Source: Gossypium raimondii | Lineage: Eukaryota; Streptophyta; Magnoliopsida; Malvales; Malvaceae | NCBI RefSeq assembly: GCF_025698545.1 | Contig: NC_068567.1 | Span: 59,525,371 to 59,589,370, forward strand | DNA: 64,000 nt | Reading direction: 5' to 3' | Shown here: positions 1 to 12,152 of the stretch, one piece after another | Layout: each line of letters opens with the position of its first letter | Position numbering within the stretch: the first letter of the stretch is position 1 | The notes under the pieces: generated by a model | Databases searched by the model: none | Seen by the model: the letters and a program-made list of their open reading frames with translations, nothing else | What the model was told of the DNA's origin: nothing | Position numbers and translations under genes: made by a program

Positions 1-730
1 ATGTCACTAAGATATGCTTAAAATAAGTGAGGAGTTTAGACATGTTAGTGTGGTTTGCAATCACGTAAAATGACACCAGCTCTTGCAGCTCCCCGATTAC
101 CAATCGAGGATCGGTCGGAGTTCAATTTGAACTGGCCAGGGGAAGGCGGATGCCATTGTGTGCTGTTTAAAGCTGATTGAAATGCCAGCTGCTTTAGAGA
201 TCAATGGCATTCAAGACCAAAACCGTGAGAAAAATGCACTAAAATCTTTGGATTTTTGAGTTGGAGTCGGCCCAAAACCAAAAGAATTTCAAACTCCAAT
301 TGACAAAGAAAATTCCAAAGTTTTAAAACTTTAATACACTCAATTATCAAACACAAGTCAGCTTGACCCACCAAAACTCATGTTGGGATGTAAGTAGAGA
401 GAACCCTAAAAATGATGAAATGCCAAAAACATCATTCATGAACTCACCCTTAAAAGTGAAAAGGAAAATACAAAGAAAAAGTGGGAAATTTTTGTTTTCC
501 CTCAATGATTCATAAGAAAAGGGCATTTCTCAACATTTCTTATCCATTAATATATTCAAACTAGAAAGAAAAAAAATGGGACCTGAACAGCCAATGGACC
601 CCTGCTAATCTAAAGCATATCTATCTGGTTTTGGGCTTTTTGCCCATCACTCCACTCTACACCTGTCCAAAGTACTAACCTACCTGTTTATAGTCAATGA
701 CACACTCAAAAGAGTTTTGAGGTAAAAATA
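1..730. other. Unassigned AT-rich intergenic DNA
   Basis: I see no coding region, RNA gene or repeat that I can name here. The stretch has ordinary plant intergenic composition with A-rich runs. Confidence 0.4.
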
Positions 731-1052
731 TTAGGAGTTAAATTATATTTTATCTCTTTTACTTAAAAATGATTATATAAATCTTTGTATGTTAAATCAT
801 AGAGCAAATTGATATTTTTTGTTAAAAATTTCAGCTATTTCAACTGTTTAAACTGGTGTGGCTAATGAAATATTCAAACAGTTAAACATGGCGTGCCACG
901 CGCATCTCATGTTAATGTACAAAAATCAGTTTTTAACAGTAAAAATTGATAGAATTTTTAACAGAATGACCAATTTGCTCTTTGATCTTACATATAGGGA
1001 CTAATTTGCCCATTTTTTAAGTAGGGATAATAAAATACAATTTAATTCTTAG
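731..1052. mobile_element. Foldback MITE, copy 1 of 3
   Basis: The left arm (about 731-840) and the reverse complement of the right arm (about 950-1052) match over roughly 100 bases. Shared words are TTAAATT.TATTTTAT, the 'agagcaaattg' box and the TGTTAAAAATT box. There is no coding capacity. Related copies lie near 16015-16300 and 30745-30945. No clean target-site duplication was found, so the superfamily is open. Confidence 0.6.
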
Positions 1053-1400
1053 TACAAAAACTTCCATGATACGTTTACTAGAGTTTTGATAAAAATATTG
1101 GACTCAATTTAAACAAAATTAAACATTCATTTAAAATATAATTGAGCTTGGGCTCTTTATTGGAAACCCAAATTTGAATCAACTTATTTTTCATGTTTAT
1201 AATATGCAATTTTTGTTCAATTATAATTTAGATAATTTATAATATGTATAGACTTAAACAAGATTGGAATAATAATTTACAAATATGTGTAAGTTTGAAT
1301 AAAATTTAAGATTCATATTTCAAATCAAACGGAACATGAGTAAAAAAGTATGACATTAATACTATATATGAATTTGATTTGATTCATAAACACTTCTATT
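1053..1400. other. Unassigned AT-rich DNA between MITEs
   Basis: Only AT-rich sequence is seen, with no supported gene. Confidence 0.4.
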
Positions 1401-1973
1401 TAGAGTTGTTCGTGGGTCGAGCCGGACTAAGTAAAAAAATTAGGCTCGATTTCTAGGCCCGGACCTAAAAATGGGCTTAAAATTTTGTCCAAGTATAGCT
1501 CGTATTAAAATTCTTTTATATTATTTTTTTATATAAAATAAATTTAAAAATATAATATATCAAATACAATAAAAAAATATTAAAATAAATGTTTCCTAAC
1601 AAATGGAAAAAAACTTAAATAACATTAAGATAAGCTCAACTTAGCAAACAAATATCTCTAAAATAGTAACAAAATTAATAATAAAACAAGAGTTATACAA
1701 CATGTAAACAATAACAATAAAATAGTAGCAATATAATGGCAAAATGATAACAAAACAATGAAAAAATAGCAAAAAGAAAAACAATAAAAAACAGTAGTAG
1801 TATTTTTTTCTGTAAATTTGGGCTGAGTCGGGCCTAGACCCAGACCAAAAAACCTACTCAATGCCAGACCCGTTTAGAAAATAGGTATTTTTTTTTGTTG
1901 AAATTCATTTTTCGGACCTATATTTTTACTCAAATTTTTTCACTTTTCAAGACCCGACCCATGAACAACTCTA
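1401..1973. mobile_element. Non-autonomous TIR element, hAT-like ends
   Basis: The ends form an inverted repeat: TAGAGTTGTTCGTGGGTCG on the left, and the reverse complement TAGAGTTGTTCATGGGTCGG on the right. The 8-bp word TCTATTTA occurs at 1395-1402 and 1970-1977, overlapping the inverted repeat, so the exact target-site duplication is ambiguous. The TAGAG start fits the loose hAT end consensus. The interior is AT-rich with no real ORF. Partial relatives lie at about 5880-6070 and 24270-25275. Confidence 0.6.
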
Positions 1974-2340
1974 TTTACACTCTATATATATGTTGGTGCA
2001 ATTGGTAATTAAGAAATAAAGAATGACCGGAGGCAGGCACGAAAGATGAGAATGAGAAGGTGCAAGTGGAGGATTGAATAAGAAAAAGGAAAATGAGGGA
2101 AGTGGGAATGTTTGTAAGGTTATGGTAATGAATTAATATATAATTAATGAGAGAAATGAATTTTCATTGAATACAAACAATGTGAGTCCAATCCCCAACA
2201 AGCAGAGGGGACATGCATGTGGGGGAGAATGGTGCGTTACGTGGCTCCTTTCCCACCACCGCTTTCCATGCCATCACCCTCTCTCACTTTCCTCTTTCAC
2301 CTACTGTTATTCTAATTTATTAAGTTAGTTACTTAATTCA
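1974..2340. other. Unassigned intergenic DNA
   Basis: No gene or named repeat was seen. A short GC-richer patch near 2200-2280 has no recognisable identity. Confidence 0.35.
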
Positions 2341-2344
2341 ATTA

Positions 2345-2900
2345 TTTCAAAGTCAACATTCAATTAAGTCGAGTTGAATCGAGTAAAAAAATTTTGAGTT
2401 AGTCAAATTGATGAATCCTATTTTAGCAACCAAATTTAATTTGAAATTTTTTCAAATTGAATCGAATGAAGTCAAGTAAAAAAATTTCGAGTCAAATCGA
2501 GTTGAGTTAATTGATCTTATTATTTATATTCAATGTTTTATTTAAATAGATCAATTATTTAACTAGTAGACAAAGTACAAAATTATTTAACTACATAAAC
2601 AATATAATTATTTTTCCTTTTAACTTAATAGGTAAACATTCATCAAAACGACGTAGTTTTACCTTTTAACTTAATAGTTTTGACTTTTAACTTTAGAAAA
2701 AGTAAACATTTATCAAAACGACGTAGTTTACCTTTTCTTATTCAGATATTCGGATAACTTGAATTGTGTAATTCATACTCAAGTTAAATCGAAAAATTTA
2801 ATTTTTTATTCGAGTTGATCCGAATAACTCGAACTATTTAATTTAAAATTTAAAATTTTTATTAAGTTTTTCGAATCGAATTGAATTTTGCTCACCCTTA
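2345..2900. repeat. Degenerate foldback repeat with internal direct duplication
   Basis: Both halves are built from repeated 'cgagttgaatcgag' and 'tcgaatcgaattgaa' words in opposite orientation, ending in GCTCACCCTT near 2900. Inside, a block of about 40 bases containing ATCAAAACGACGTAGTTT occurs twice (about 2631-2672 and 2703-2740). It looks like an old MITE-class repeat. Boundaries are approximate. Confidence 0.4.
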
Positions 2901-3685
2901 TTTAAGTTACTGGATTGTTAAGTTGTTCTTTTTAAATTTGACTAACGAACTCCAAGCAACAACTCAAAGATCAGCACGACAGATCAGTACTCATCAATGA
3001 GTAAAAGAATATACTTTAAATTCAAGTCAATGTTGATCAGTGTCGAAGATTATAGAAGAAAGTTGTTAGGATTTTAGTTCACATATTCATGATGTTAAAA
3101 GTTGTTTCACGAAAAAAAATAAATTATAGAAGAGAATAGGAATGAGAGTTTTCAACTAGTGTAAGCAATGTGAACAAAAAATGTCATATAACAGTGCTTT
3201 TAACATCCCAATAACTTAAATGAAAACTTGAATAATTTAATGATATTTTATAACTTTTAAAATTTCGTGATCAAAATTAGAAAATTTTTATAAATTAAGT
3301 ATTTGATTTCATTTGAAAGTGGAGGTTTTTTTCTTTTTCTATTTTGGTCCCTTTGAGTTTAAATCCTCGGACTCTTCTTCTTACTATACTTTAAGATAGT
3401 ATTACTATTTATATTATTATTTAAATTCGTAATTAATAAATATTTTTTTACTTAACAAAGATAAGTTATAATATGTGTATATAAATAAACATATATTATA
3501 AAATAAAAATTTGTACAAGTGAATTTAAAATATTATTTTTATAAAATGAAAGAAAAACATGATAGTATCCTGGACTCAATTGTAATTTTTAAATTTTATT
3601 AATAGTGTACAGAATATATTTATATAAAACATTAAAGAAACAAAACACACAAATATCAAATTTAAATTAGGTATGAGTAGTTTAT
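2901..3685. other. Unassigned AT-rich intergenic DNA
   Basis: Nothing beyond AT-rich sequence was recognised. Confidence 0.4.
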
Positions 3686-3855
3686 TAAATCTTAGTTTAA
3701 TTAATATGTGTATTGTTGTCAATATAAGAGAGCATGAGTTTGAGTGTGTTGAAGCTCATTATCCTCCTATTTATGGGTTGATGAGAGACTATAAATAATT
3801 TTAGATATTATATAAAAATAGATATTATCAGAATCTATAACGAAATTATTGTGTT
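3686..3855 (+). mobile_element. tRNA-like SINE, copy A (degenerate)
   Basis: It shares the core 'catgagtttgagtgtgttgaagctcattatcctcctatttatgggttg' (broken up here only for naming) and the downstream TATTATATAAAAA and GAAATTATT words with four other copies in this window. The GAGTTTGAGTG segment resembles a pol III B box. Its A-box region is degraded. Confidence 0.5.
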
Positions 3856-5880
3856 ATGTAATTAAATAATATTCCTTTTGCAGCACACCCACTCATATTC
3901 CTCGCCCATGCCGAGTGCTCACCCTCCCATTTATTTCAATTCTAGCACCTGGGCCCTGCCCTGCCCTGGCTGGGTTTTTTTTTTTTTTGAATTTATCCGT
4001 TATTAAATAAAATTTTGAGTTTAAATTTTATAAATTTAATTTAATTTTATTAAAAATTCAATATATTTTGGATTTAAGTTTAATCGAGGCTTAATATAAT
4101 GATTGAATATCAAAATTTTGGTAAAAGAAAAACTAAATAAATTCTGAAAAATCATAAATATAATAACCTAAAGTAAAAAATAATAATAAAGATTTTTATT
4201 GATGATTATTTTAAAAAATTAGGTGTGTTTGATAACTGAATCTTTATTATTATATTTTATAAATGTTGAATTTATATTAGAAATTTGTTTGGTAAATTAA
4301 TAAATATAAGTACAAAACATAATTATATTGTTTGATAAAATTAAATATTAATTTTAAAATACTATTTATTTTAAATATTAATTATATTAATATAATATTT
4401 TATATTATTTTAAATAGTTTTAGATGAAAATAAATATAATAATTTGAATATCTTATCTGTTTTAACAAAAAAAACCTCATTTCAATTTTTTAATAAAATA
4501 TAACTAACTTAATATTTTCTACAAGTGATAAATAGCTACTTACTTACCTGCCTACTTATTTTATTTAGCATTTTTTGTTAAAAATTTTAAAAATTAAAAT
4601 GATTATTAAATTTATTTAAAATATTAAATGTTGAAAATTTTATTTCATTAAAAATAAAATGTTTTAATGGTTTACGAAACGCACCCTTATTTACTATTAA
4701 TAATTAATAAATGTTTAATAATTCTCAATGTATTAAAAAGTGGTTTTTTTTTTACAAATAAGTATTAAGTGTAGTAGTAAAGCATATTATCCTTTTAAAA
4801 AGAGAGCGTGAGTTAAAATATTAAAGATGAAAAGTTTGAACTTTGAAAATAATCCATAAAATGAAGATCGAAAGATAGTAAAAAATATATATTTTAAATA
4901 GTTGATAAAATAGTAAGGGTGAGAAATGGTGGTGGGTTAATTTCAGCAATAAAAATAATAAAAGAAAAACAGAAGGAGAGGAGTGATTGTGATCAGTAGA
5001 ACAGTAGAAGGGAGAAGCCTTTTGTTGGGTCTTTTGGGGACGCCGTGAAATCAGCTAACAATTTTCATTTCTCCATTAAATATTATATATATGAACAAAA
5101 ATGAATCCTTTCAACACTTTTTTGTGGTATATCTATGACTATATGTTTCTAACATGGTGGCACAGCACTATAATTAAAAAGATAGACACAAATTTTTTTT
5201 CTGCAAAAGATTATCCCATTGATTATTGAGTGCAAAATTCTAAGAAAACCCATAATTTCATTTCATTTTTTTATTTTTAAAAAGCCATCCACTTGCTAGA
5301 AAGAAAATGCTCTCTCTTTCAAATAATAGAGGGATTGCATACATGTAGGCTACAAAATGTTTGCTACATTTTTTGGTTCTTTTAAAATTTTAATAAATTA
5401 TTGATATGAACAAAAGGTTTTGACGTTGGGTTCTTTTGGGGGCGGAGAGTGAGAAATTAGAGTGGTCAAAATATGTATATTCAAGAGAGGATCCAAGAGT
5501 AAGAGAGTTAAGAATCGTGTTAGGAGAGAAGATGTCTTGTCTTGATTTTTCGAGGTGTCATATGTTGTTCATGTATTAGTCTTGAACTTCCTATAAATTA
5601 ATCAGTCTGTGAGTATCTTGTTATCGTTTGTCGTCCCAAGCATGTTTTTAATATAGATTGTCATGCATGGGGAATAAATATTTACCATTCATGTCATATA
5701 ATTGATCTTGATGACCCAGGCTCATGAAATCTTGAGCTTATAGGTGTATTAACTCTGATGGTGGTCTTGCAAGATATTAATATAACATAAATAAATTATA
5801 ATCCAATTAAGATGGGTGAAATGATAGTAAAATAGTAATTAAGATAGGTGAAATTATAGTAAAATAGTAAAAAAAAAGTA
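3856..5880. other. Long AT-rich intergenic region
   Basis: No supported gene was seen. Short homopolymer runs occur, for example T-rich near 3975-3990. A CCTGCCCT-type patch at 3950-3975 is too short to assign. Confidence 0.4.
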
Positions 5881-6070
5881 AAAAAAATGCAGTTTTTTTT
5901 ACATATTCGGGTCGGGCCGAAAAAGCCTTACCCGAGGTAAGCCTATTTTCACAGGTCTTTTTTTTTTCCTAAGCCCATTTTTCGGGCTTATATTTTTATT
6001 CAAACCCTCACACTTTTCGAGTAGGCCTTCGGCCTGGGCCAGGCGGCCCAACCCATGAGCAGATCTACTT
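5880..6070. mobile_element. Truncated relative of the 1401-1973 element
   Basis: The run of 'gggcttatatttttattcaaa' followed by a near copy of the CCCAACCCATGAGCAG end matches the right end of the 1401-1973 element. The left part is missing or unrecognisable. Confidence 0.4.
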
Positions 6071-7003
6071 CTATAGTGGAAAAGCACATTTAACCTAAAA
6101 GTATTTTTTCAATGTAATGAATAACACACCCTAAATCTAAAATTACACTTAACACCTACAAATAAAGATTGAGTCAGTTTCATGAGTTAACCGAACATCA
6201 ACTTAGTTAGAAAATAATTAACTCATGACATTAATTCAATCATAAAAAAAAACTAAGTCATTATTTTTAAGGTTAATGTAGCATTTGGTACTTGAGTTTG
6301 GTTCTAATGTTTAACTTGATACCTGAGTTTGACTTCAAGGTTCAATATAAACTAAATGGCATCATGTGGTCCAATGAATGTATGACATGTGTACATTACT
6401 AAAAACTGTAGGTACTTAATTGGGATAAAGAAAAAACCATATTAATAATTATGTAAATTATGTAGTTGTGAGTTCAATTTCTTATAAATTATATAACCGT
6501 GTAATTACAATTATTATTACGTGGCATATGGAATTCTAATGTAATTACATTCTTTCAACTAATCGCGTCTAAAGAATTACAATTCTTTATAATTACAAAA
6601 GAGTGTAATTAGTATCATAATAATTACATTTTCATCCAATTACTTTGTGTTGTCCAAACAAATTCTAAGAGATGTTTGGTTTACAAAATGTAAGATTATC
6701 ATTGATAATATGATTACTCGAAATGTATATTGCTTAACACATTAACGATTACATTGTCTTGTTTGATTCATTTAGTTGAAATGTGATGTTTTTATGTTTG
6801 GTTGATCGAATATAAAATTACTTTAAAACATATTTTACTAACTTATCCTTATGAAATTTACCTATTTTTAGTGTTAATATACAAAGGTTGAAACTTGTAG
6901 TGTTTTACTTTACTGATAACTTAATATATATATATATATTTCTCTAGTAAATTAATTTCATATATATTATAAATAAATAAATTGGGATTGGGAAGAGTGT
7001 TAG
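6071..7003. other. Unassigned AT-rich intergenic DNA
   Basis: No gene was seen. The stretch has a (TA)n run near 6927-6940. Confidence 0.4.
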
Positions 7004-7129
7004 TGTGAGTTTGGATGAGTGGTGCGTTTAGCGTACTTTTTATCTCACACTACAGTATCTAATCTCATCGTCACCGTTGTTTTTACACTAATTAATCGCA
7101 GGTAAATGTACCGTCTATCCAAACTCACC
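7004..7129. mobile_element. Short MITE with GTGAGTTTGGAT ends, copy 1
   Basis: The left end TGTGAGTTTGGATGAGTGG is mirrored by the right end (reverse complement GTGAGTTTGGATAGACGG). The interior 'tctaatctcatcgtcaccgttgtttttacactaa' resembles the element at 39676-39825. It is about 126 bp with no coding capacity. Confidence 0.5.
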
Positions 7130-8043
7130 CTTCATCAACTAAAACTTCTCTTTCCAAGTGATAAAAAAGATACAAGGATCTACTTTTTTTTTTTATTATC
7201 TATAGTTAAATTATCACTTTGATACCTATATTATTATTATTTATCAATTTGACCATTATATCTGTAATTCTTTAACCCAATTTAATTTTTCGTTAAATAA
7301 TTAAACCAATCAATGAGACGTATCAAAAAAATTACTTAAAATTAAGAAAATAAAAAATAATAAAACATAAAAGATTATAAAAACTAAAAAAATTATAATC
7401 AATTTTCAAAATCTAATCTCTAAAAATATTAAAATCCTTAAACCAAAGCAGAGCAAAGCAACCGGAAAAACACAAAAGGATTGCAGAAAAGCAGAGAATG
7501 TACGGAAAATGCAGCCCTTAAAAGCGCAAGTAATTTCACTTTCATGTCGCATGGGGTAGAAGAAAAAGGCAACAATTCCATAAATGGACCACTTCTTTTA
7601 TTCCTTTTTCATAAGGTAAATTCACATAAATGCTCCCACAATTATACTCTTTTTTGTACCATACCATTACCCTATTCATAAAGCTTTTAATTTGAGTCAT
7701 TTTAAAAAAAAAAAAAAAGTAAAGGGCAAGAGCTATACATCGAAAAACAAAGAAAAAGGAAAAAAGACCCACGTTTTAGCTCAATACATTCTCAAAACTA
7801 CCTTTAATTCTTTCATGCAATTGGATTATATTTTTCCAAATCTTTCTGCATGCCCAAAATATACTTATTAAATTTATTGATAAATTTCTCCAACTGATTC
7901 AATCGAAAATTGAAGATCTATTTGATTTAAACTAAATTAATTAGCCATAAATCAATGTTTGATGTTCAACTAAGAAATTGTGGATGGTCTGATTCTCTTT
8001 CACAAGTGAGGATCTACACTGATAAGAACAATGGAGATTAAGG
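7130..8043. other. Unassigned intergenic DNA
   Basis: AT-rich sequence and short A-rich runs. No supported gene. Confidence 0.35.
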
Positions 8044-8193
8044 AATGTTTCTAGGGAAGAAAACAAAGCTGTAGACTTTTTACCCAAAATATCTTCTGAT
8101 AGGAAGGAAGGTGCTCAGGTTTTTGACCAAGTCTCTGGGGAGCTCGTAGCTATTTTAAAGTTTGTTACAACAAGTGATGCTTTGGTTTCATAG
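8044..8193 (+). pseudogene. LINE remnant: C-terminal end of an RNase H domain
   Basis: An open stretch of 49 codons reads NVSREENKAVDFLPKISS, then continues to a TAG stop at 8191-8193. 'VSREENKAVD.L.K..' is the usual end of the RNase H domain of plant non-LTR retrotransposons (the H-x-x-R-x-x-N-x-x-A-D region, with the leading His replaced here). Upstream sequence near 7960-8043 looks like the same reading in broken frames. It is a 3' fragment of a dead element. Confidence 0.5.
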
Positions 8194-9060
8194 TAGTTTG
8201 ATGTAATTGTTTCTTTTATCTTTCACCAAAAAATATGTATATGTAATTTTTAATTTTTATTCATCGAGTAAAAGGGTTGATCTCGGTAATATAAAATTGA
8301 AAAAAACCAAATTAATTCGAGTTAGGTAAAAATCAATTCCAAATTTATTTGGATAGGATTTAAATAATAAAGGATTTAATGTACTTTAAGTAAAGTTTTA
8401 TGTCCGAATTTTGTGAATGAAATACATAGTATTAAAAGAGTTTTGTTCTATTTAATGATTCGATTAAGCTCAACTTCAAATTTAATCAAGTCTAATATGA
8501 TTGTGGAATATTAAAGAATTTTTAAAAAATTAAGCATTTTATTCTATATACTTATGTATCAATCACTTTAAATTAAAAAAGAAAATACGGAGGAGATCCT
8601 CTTACTTAGGGTAAGGAAGTTTTTTGTCGATAAGAACAACTAATAAGGTACTACATGATCATCAAACTTGCCTTACACCTTTCGACGCATATCTCTTGCA
8701 TGTTTAGTATTCAAAAAACACTTCAGGTCACACTATACTCACTCAGAGACATCACAACAAGATAATAAACTCTTTAATCACATTCAAATATACGTGCAAA
8801 AGGTCCACCATGACTCAACTACCTGTCCTCCACAAAACACTTGTTCAAAAGACTTACATCAGTCTATATAAACTCTTTCCACTTACTGAATCATTTCAAG
8901 ACATTACTTTATTCCGACACTCAACCAAAATTAACTAAAGAACCTTTCATTTCTCTACTAGTTCATGTAAATATATTTAGACGACTCTCAACACTTCTAT
9001 ACGAATGGTTTTTAATCTTTTACCAATAGTATTACATAAACTTATATATTTACATATATT
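8194..9060. other. Unassigned AT-rich intergenic DNA
   Basis: No feature was recognised. Confidence 0.4.
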
Positions 9061-9220
9061 TTTTTGAACAATCTGTTCATTTTGATACGATGCTTAGAAC
9101 TATCCATAGTCTCTCCCCAACCCATAAATAGGAGGATAATGCGCTTCAGCACACTCAAACTCACGTCCTCCTGCATTGCCAACAATACTCATACCAATCG
9201 AGCTAAGACTCGATCGGCTA
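9061..9220 (-). mobile_element. tRNA-like SINE, copy B (best preserved)
   Basis: On the minus strand the sequence begins near a TTAGCTCGATTGGTATGAG segment that strongly resembles a tRNA D-arm/A box (TAGCTCnnTTGG). About 35 bases later comes GTGAGTTTGAGTG, a B-box-like T-arm segment. A tRNA-unrelated body follows, ending in an A-rich tail (TTCAAAAAAA on the minus strand). This architecture is that of a tRNA-derived SINE transcribed by RNA polymerase III. Other copies are at 3686, 23080, 26010 and 41010. Confidence 0.6.
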
Positions 9221-10512
9221 TATTTACATATTTTTTAAGAATTAGTAATTTGCATATTTATTTATTGATGGGATAAAATGAATCCCTAGTCCATGGTGAA
9301 AAAAAATGGAAAAAGGATACAAGTAATTAATGAATAAAAATGTAAAAAATAGTGAGAAAGTTCATCATATTGTTTTGAATTGATTAATATAGAGTCTAGC
9401 TAGGTTGATCTAAAATGCTCTTCCTTAACATCCGGCTCATTTGAATAGCAATCATGGAAAATAGGAACATGCTAATTAGTGTCTATGAATTATGGGGTTT
9501 ACTATTATTATTATATCTAAAATTGAATTAGCTGGTTTAAAATTTTGATTTATTATTACAAATTAAAATATTTCTGCACTAATGTTTATAATTAAATGTT
9601 TAACTTTAATTAAATTTTATTTAAATTAAAATTGATTTTTCGAAATAATATTAAAAATTAAAACATTCTTTGGACGAGTGTCGAAAGAAACGGATTGTGC
9701 ATGTGCAAACGACCGCAAATGAAGAAAATTTCAATATTTACATTTTGGTAGAATTTGAAGCCGTGCTCTATAACATATAGGGCATTTATGAGCAACTACA
9801 CTTTCATTGTCGACCTCTTTAATTTTGGAATGAATGCCACTTTAAAATTTTCTCTCCAAGGAGTTGAAAATCCCTTAGCAGTATTAAATTATTTTTTTAT
9901 ATATATTTTATGTCTATTTTACAATACATGTTTAGGGTTTGAGATTGTCTCTCTTAATAATATCATTTTCAAAGTTCGTATCCCGTTCTTCCATTAAAAA
10001 TGCAATGTAACTTATTATTATACCCAACATTTTTAATACTAATTAAACGAGGATTCTATTAATTGTGCCCATAGACACTAGTTAAGAAATACTTTTATTA
10101 TATTTATAAGAATTAAATATAAAATAATTAAGTATATGCTATGTTTTATAAATATCACATTTAACTAATACCAGTAAGCATTAATAAATATTTTCATTAA
10201 AATGATATTGATAAGCATTATTAAATATCAACATGTGGTCGGGTACGATGGTAAGACACATTATATTTTTAATGAAAGTATGAATGTTCAAACCTTAGAA
10301 AGAACATTGTTAGGAGAAATAATCACGGATCTTAAATATGAACCATAAAATAGACATAGAAAATAAAAAATAATAAGTATTATTAAATTAGATTATAATA
10401 ATGCATTGATTATTCCAATATTCTTGGATCAATCTACAAAATTACATAGAAAATTAGATTGTGTTCATTAGATTACATGCCTATGTCTGCCAATTAATTA
10501 TAATTAAATTTA
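9221..10512. other. Unassigned AT-rich intergenic DNA
   Basis: The open stretch at 9755-9997 has no recognisable domain and I do not call it a gene. Confidence 0.4.
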
Positions 10513-11582
10513 GGATAAACTACATAGATAATCTGTCAACTATAAAAAAATTCATTTTAGGCACTTAAGATGAAAAAGTTGTAATTTAAGCACTCACTTT
10601 GTATAGTTTAGTCATTTTGGTCACTTTGGTTAAATGCAGTTAAAAAATTAGTATAATAATAAATTTAGCTCTTAACTTTTACATATTATATCAATTTAGT
10701 TATAATCTTAAAAATTAACTCTTAAAATTTATAAATATTCTCAATTTGATCCTAATTTTAAAAAATAAAATATATATATATATATAAATACATAAGAATT
10801 AAATTAAATAAAAATCTCCAGCGTCTCCCTTCCCCACCGGACCTGTCCCCCTCCCCACCATCGTTCCTCTCCCTCTCTATTGCTACAAATTAAGGATTAG
10901 CATTTGCAAATAAATCCAGAAGGGCAGGTTACAAGAGAGAGCCAAATATAAGCAAATCAAATTGCAGCTATAGAAGGAGAAAAACCAATACAAGTCATGC
11001 ATCTATGTTAGTATAGCAGTCATAAAGACTGTATTTTTCATAAATTCTAAGTGGTTACTGGTTACTGGTTACTAACGTGCATGACAGCGTAGATATCGTA
11101 CCTAATGACAAAGACATCGCGAAACTCTTCTTCCATGCTTCCAACCATATATTTGTGGAAAGGAAGTTTAGTTAGAGCCTTAGAGGTAAGCTGAAGAGAT
11201 GATATACATTTAGTTCCACCTCTTGCTGCAAATTAAGGATTAGCAGTAGAGAGGGAGAGGGAAGGGGGTGAAGGGATTTTTATTCTATTAAATATTATTA
11301 TAAAATTTAAATCTCTTATTATGTATTTTTATATATACTTTTTTTAGAATTAGGATAAATTGAGAACATTTATAAATTTTGAAGGTTAATTTTTTAAAAT
11401 TCTGACTAAATTGATATAATACATAAAAGTTGAAGGCTAAATTTATTATTATACCAATTTTTTAACTGTCAAAATTACGGATCATGGATATTTAAATTGA
11501 GAATATTTTACTTTGGGTGCCTGAAAAGAGAACCCTTACATTAAAAAAAACATAAATTTAAGTGCATAGTGTATATTTTAGC
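10513..11582. mobile_element. Long foldback element (MULE-like?)
   Basis: Two arms of roughly 300 bases are inverted copies. The words 'aaaaattagtataataataaatttagct' on the left and their reverse complement near 11430-11460 show this. The 'ttgctacaaattaaggattagca' segments near 10880 and 11225 also pair. The centre is near 11040. There is no transposase. No target-site duplication was found at the chosen ends, so the ends are approximate. Confidence 0.55.
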
Positions 11583-11816
11583 AATGGCCCTTTGGTAATT
11601 CAAACCTTTCGTCAAACACCTGTTGGGTCGTGTTACGTAAACATAGCAGCTCTATATTCTATCTCTGTCAAACCGAGGAATGTTTTTTTTTTTAAGATTA
11701 TGCATTTAAAATTTATAAAAAAGATGAAAAAAAAAACAGTAACATAACAATGGTAGAGAGAGGAAAAGAAATTGAATCTCCATTCTCCACTGTTTTTTTT
11801 TTTCTTTTTCTTCTTT

Positions 11817-11826
11817 TATAAAAAAA
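11817..11826 (+). promoter_or_regulatory. Candidate TATA box for NPH3
   Basis: TATAAAAAA lies 336 bases before the NPH3 start codon, after a long pyrimidine tract. The transcript start would be near 11850, leaving a 5' leader of about 300 bases. This rests on position and motif only. Confidence 0.35.
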
Positions 11827-12152
11827 GTATCAAAATTTTTGCAAGGCAAAACCATCCAAAATTGATCCAAGAACAGTGAGATACTATACTACAAGTCCCC
11901 ATTACTTCACAGCCTGTAAGCAAAAAAAAAACACCTTGAAAATCCGTGAGAAAGCCGACAATTTCAAGATAATTCCAAGCATCCCATGTGGGATTCTTCC
12001 TTTTCTTCCTCTCATCAACTCTCTCTTTGTTATTGTGTCACCACTTAGTAGTTCTTCTTTGTTTTCTTTTTTCTGTAATTTTTTCCCCTCATTTTCTCTT
12101 CCTTTTTTTAGTGTAAGAGTCACTTTAACCAGAGCCAAAACCCAGTTCGAAT

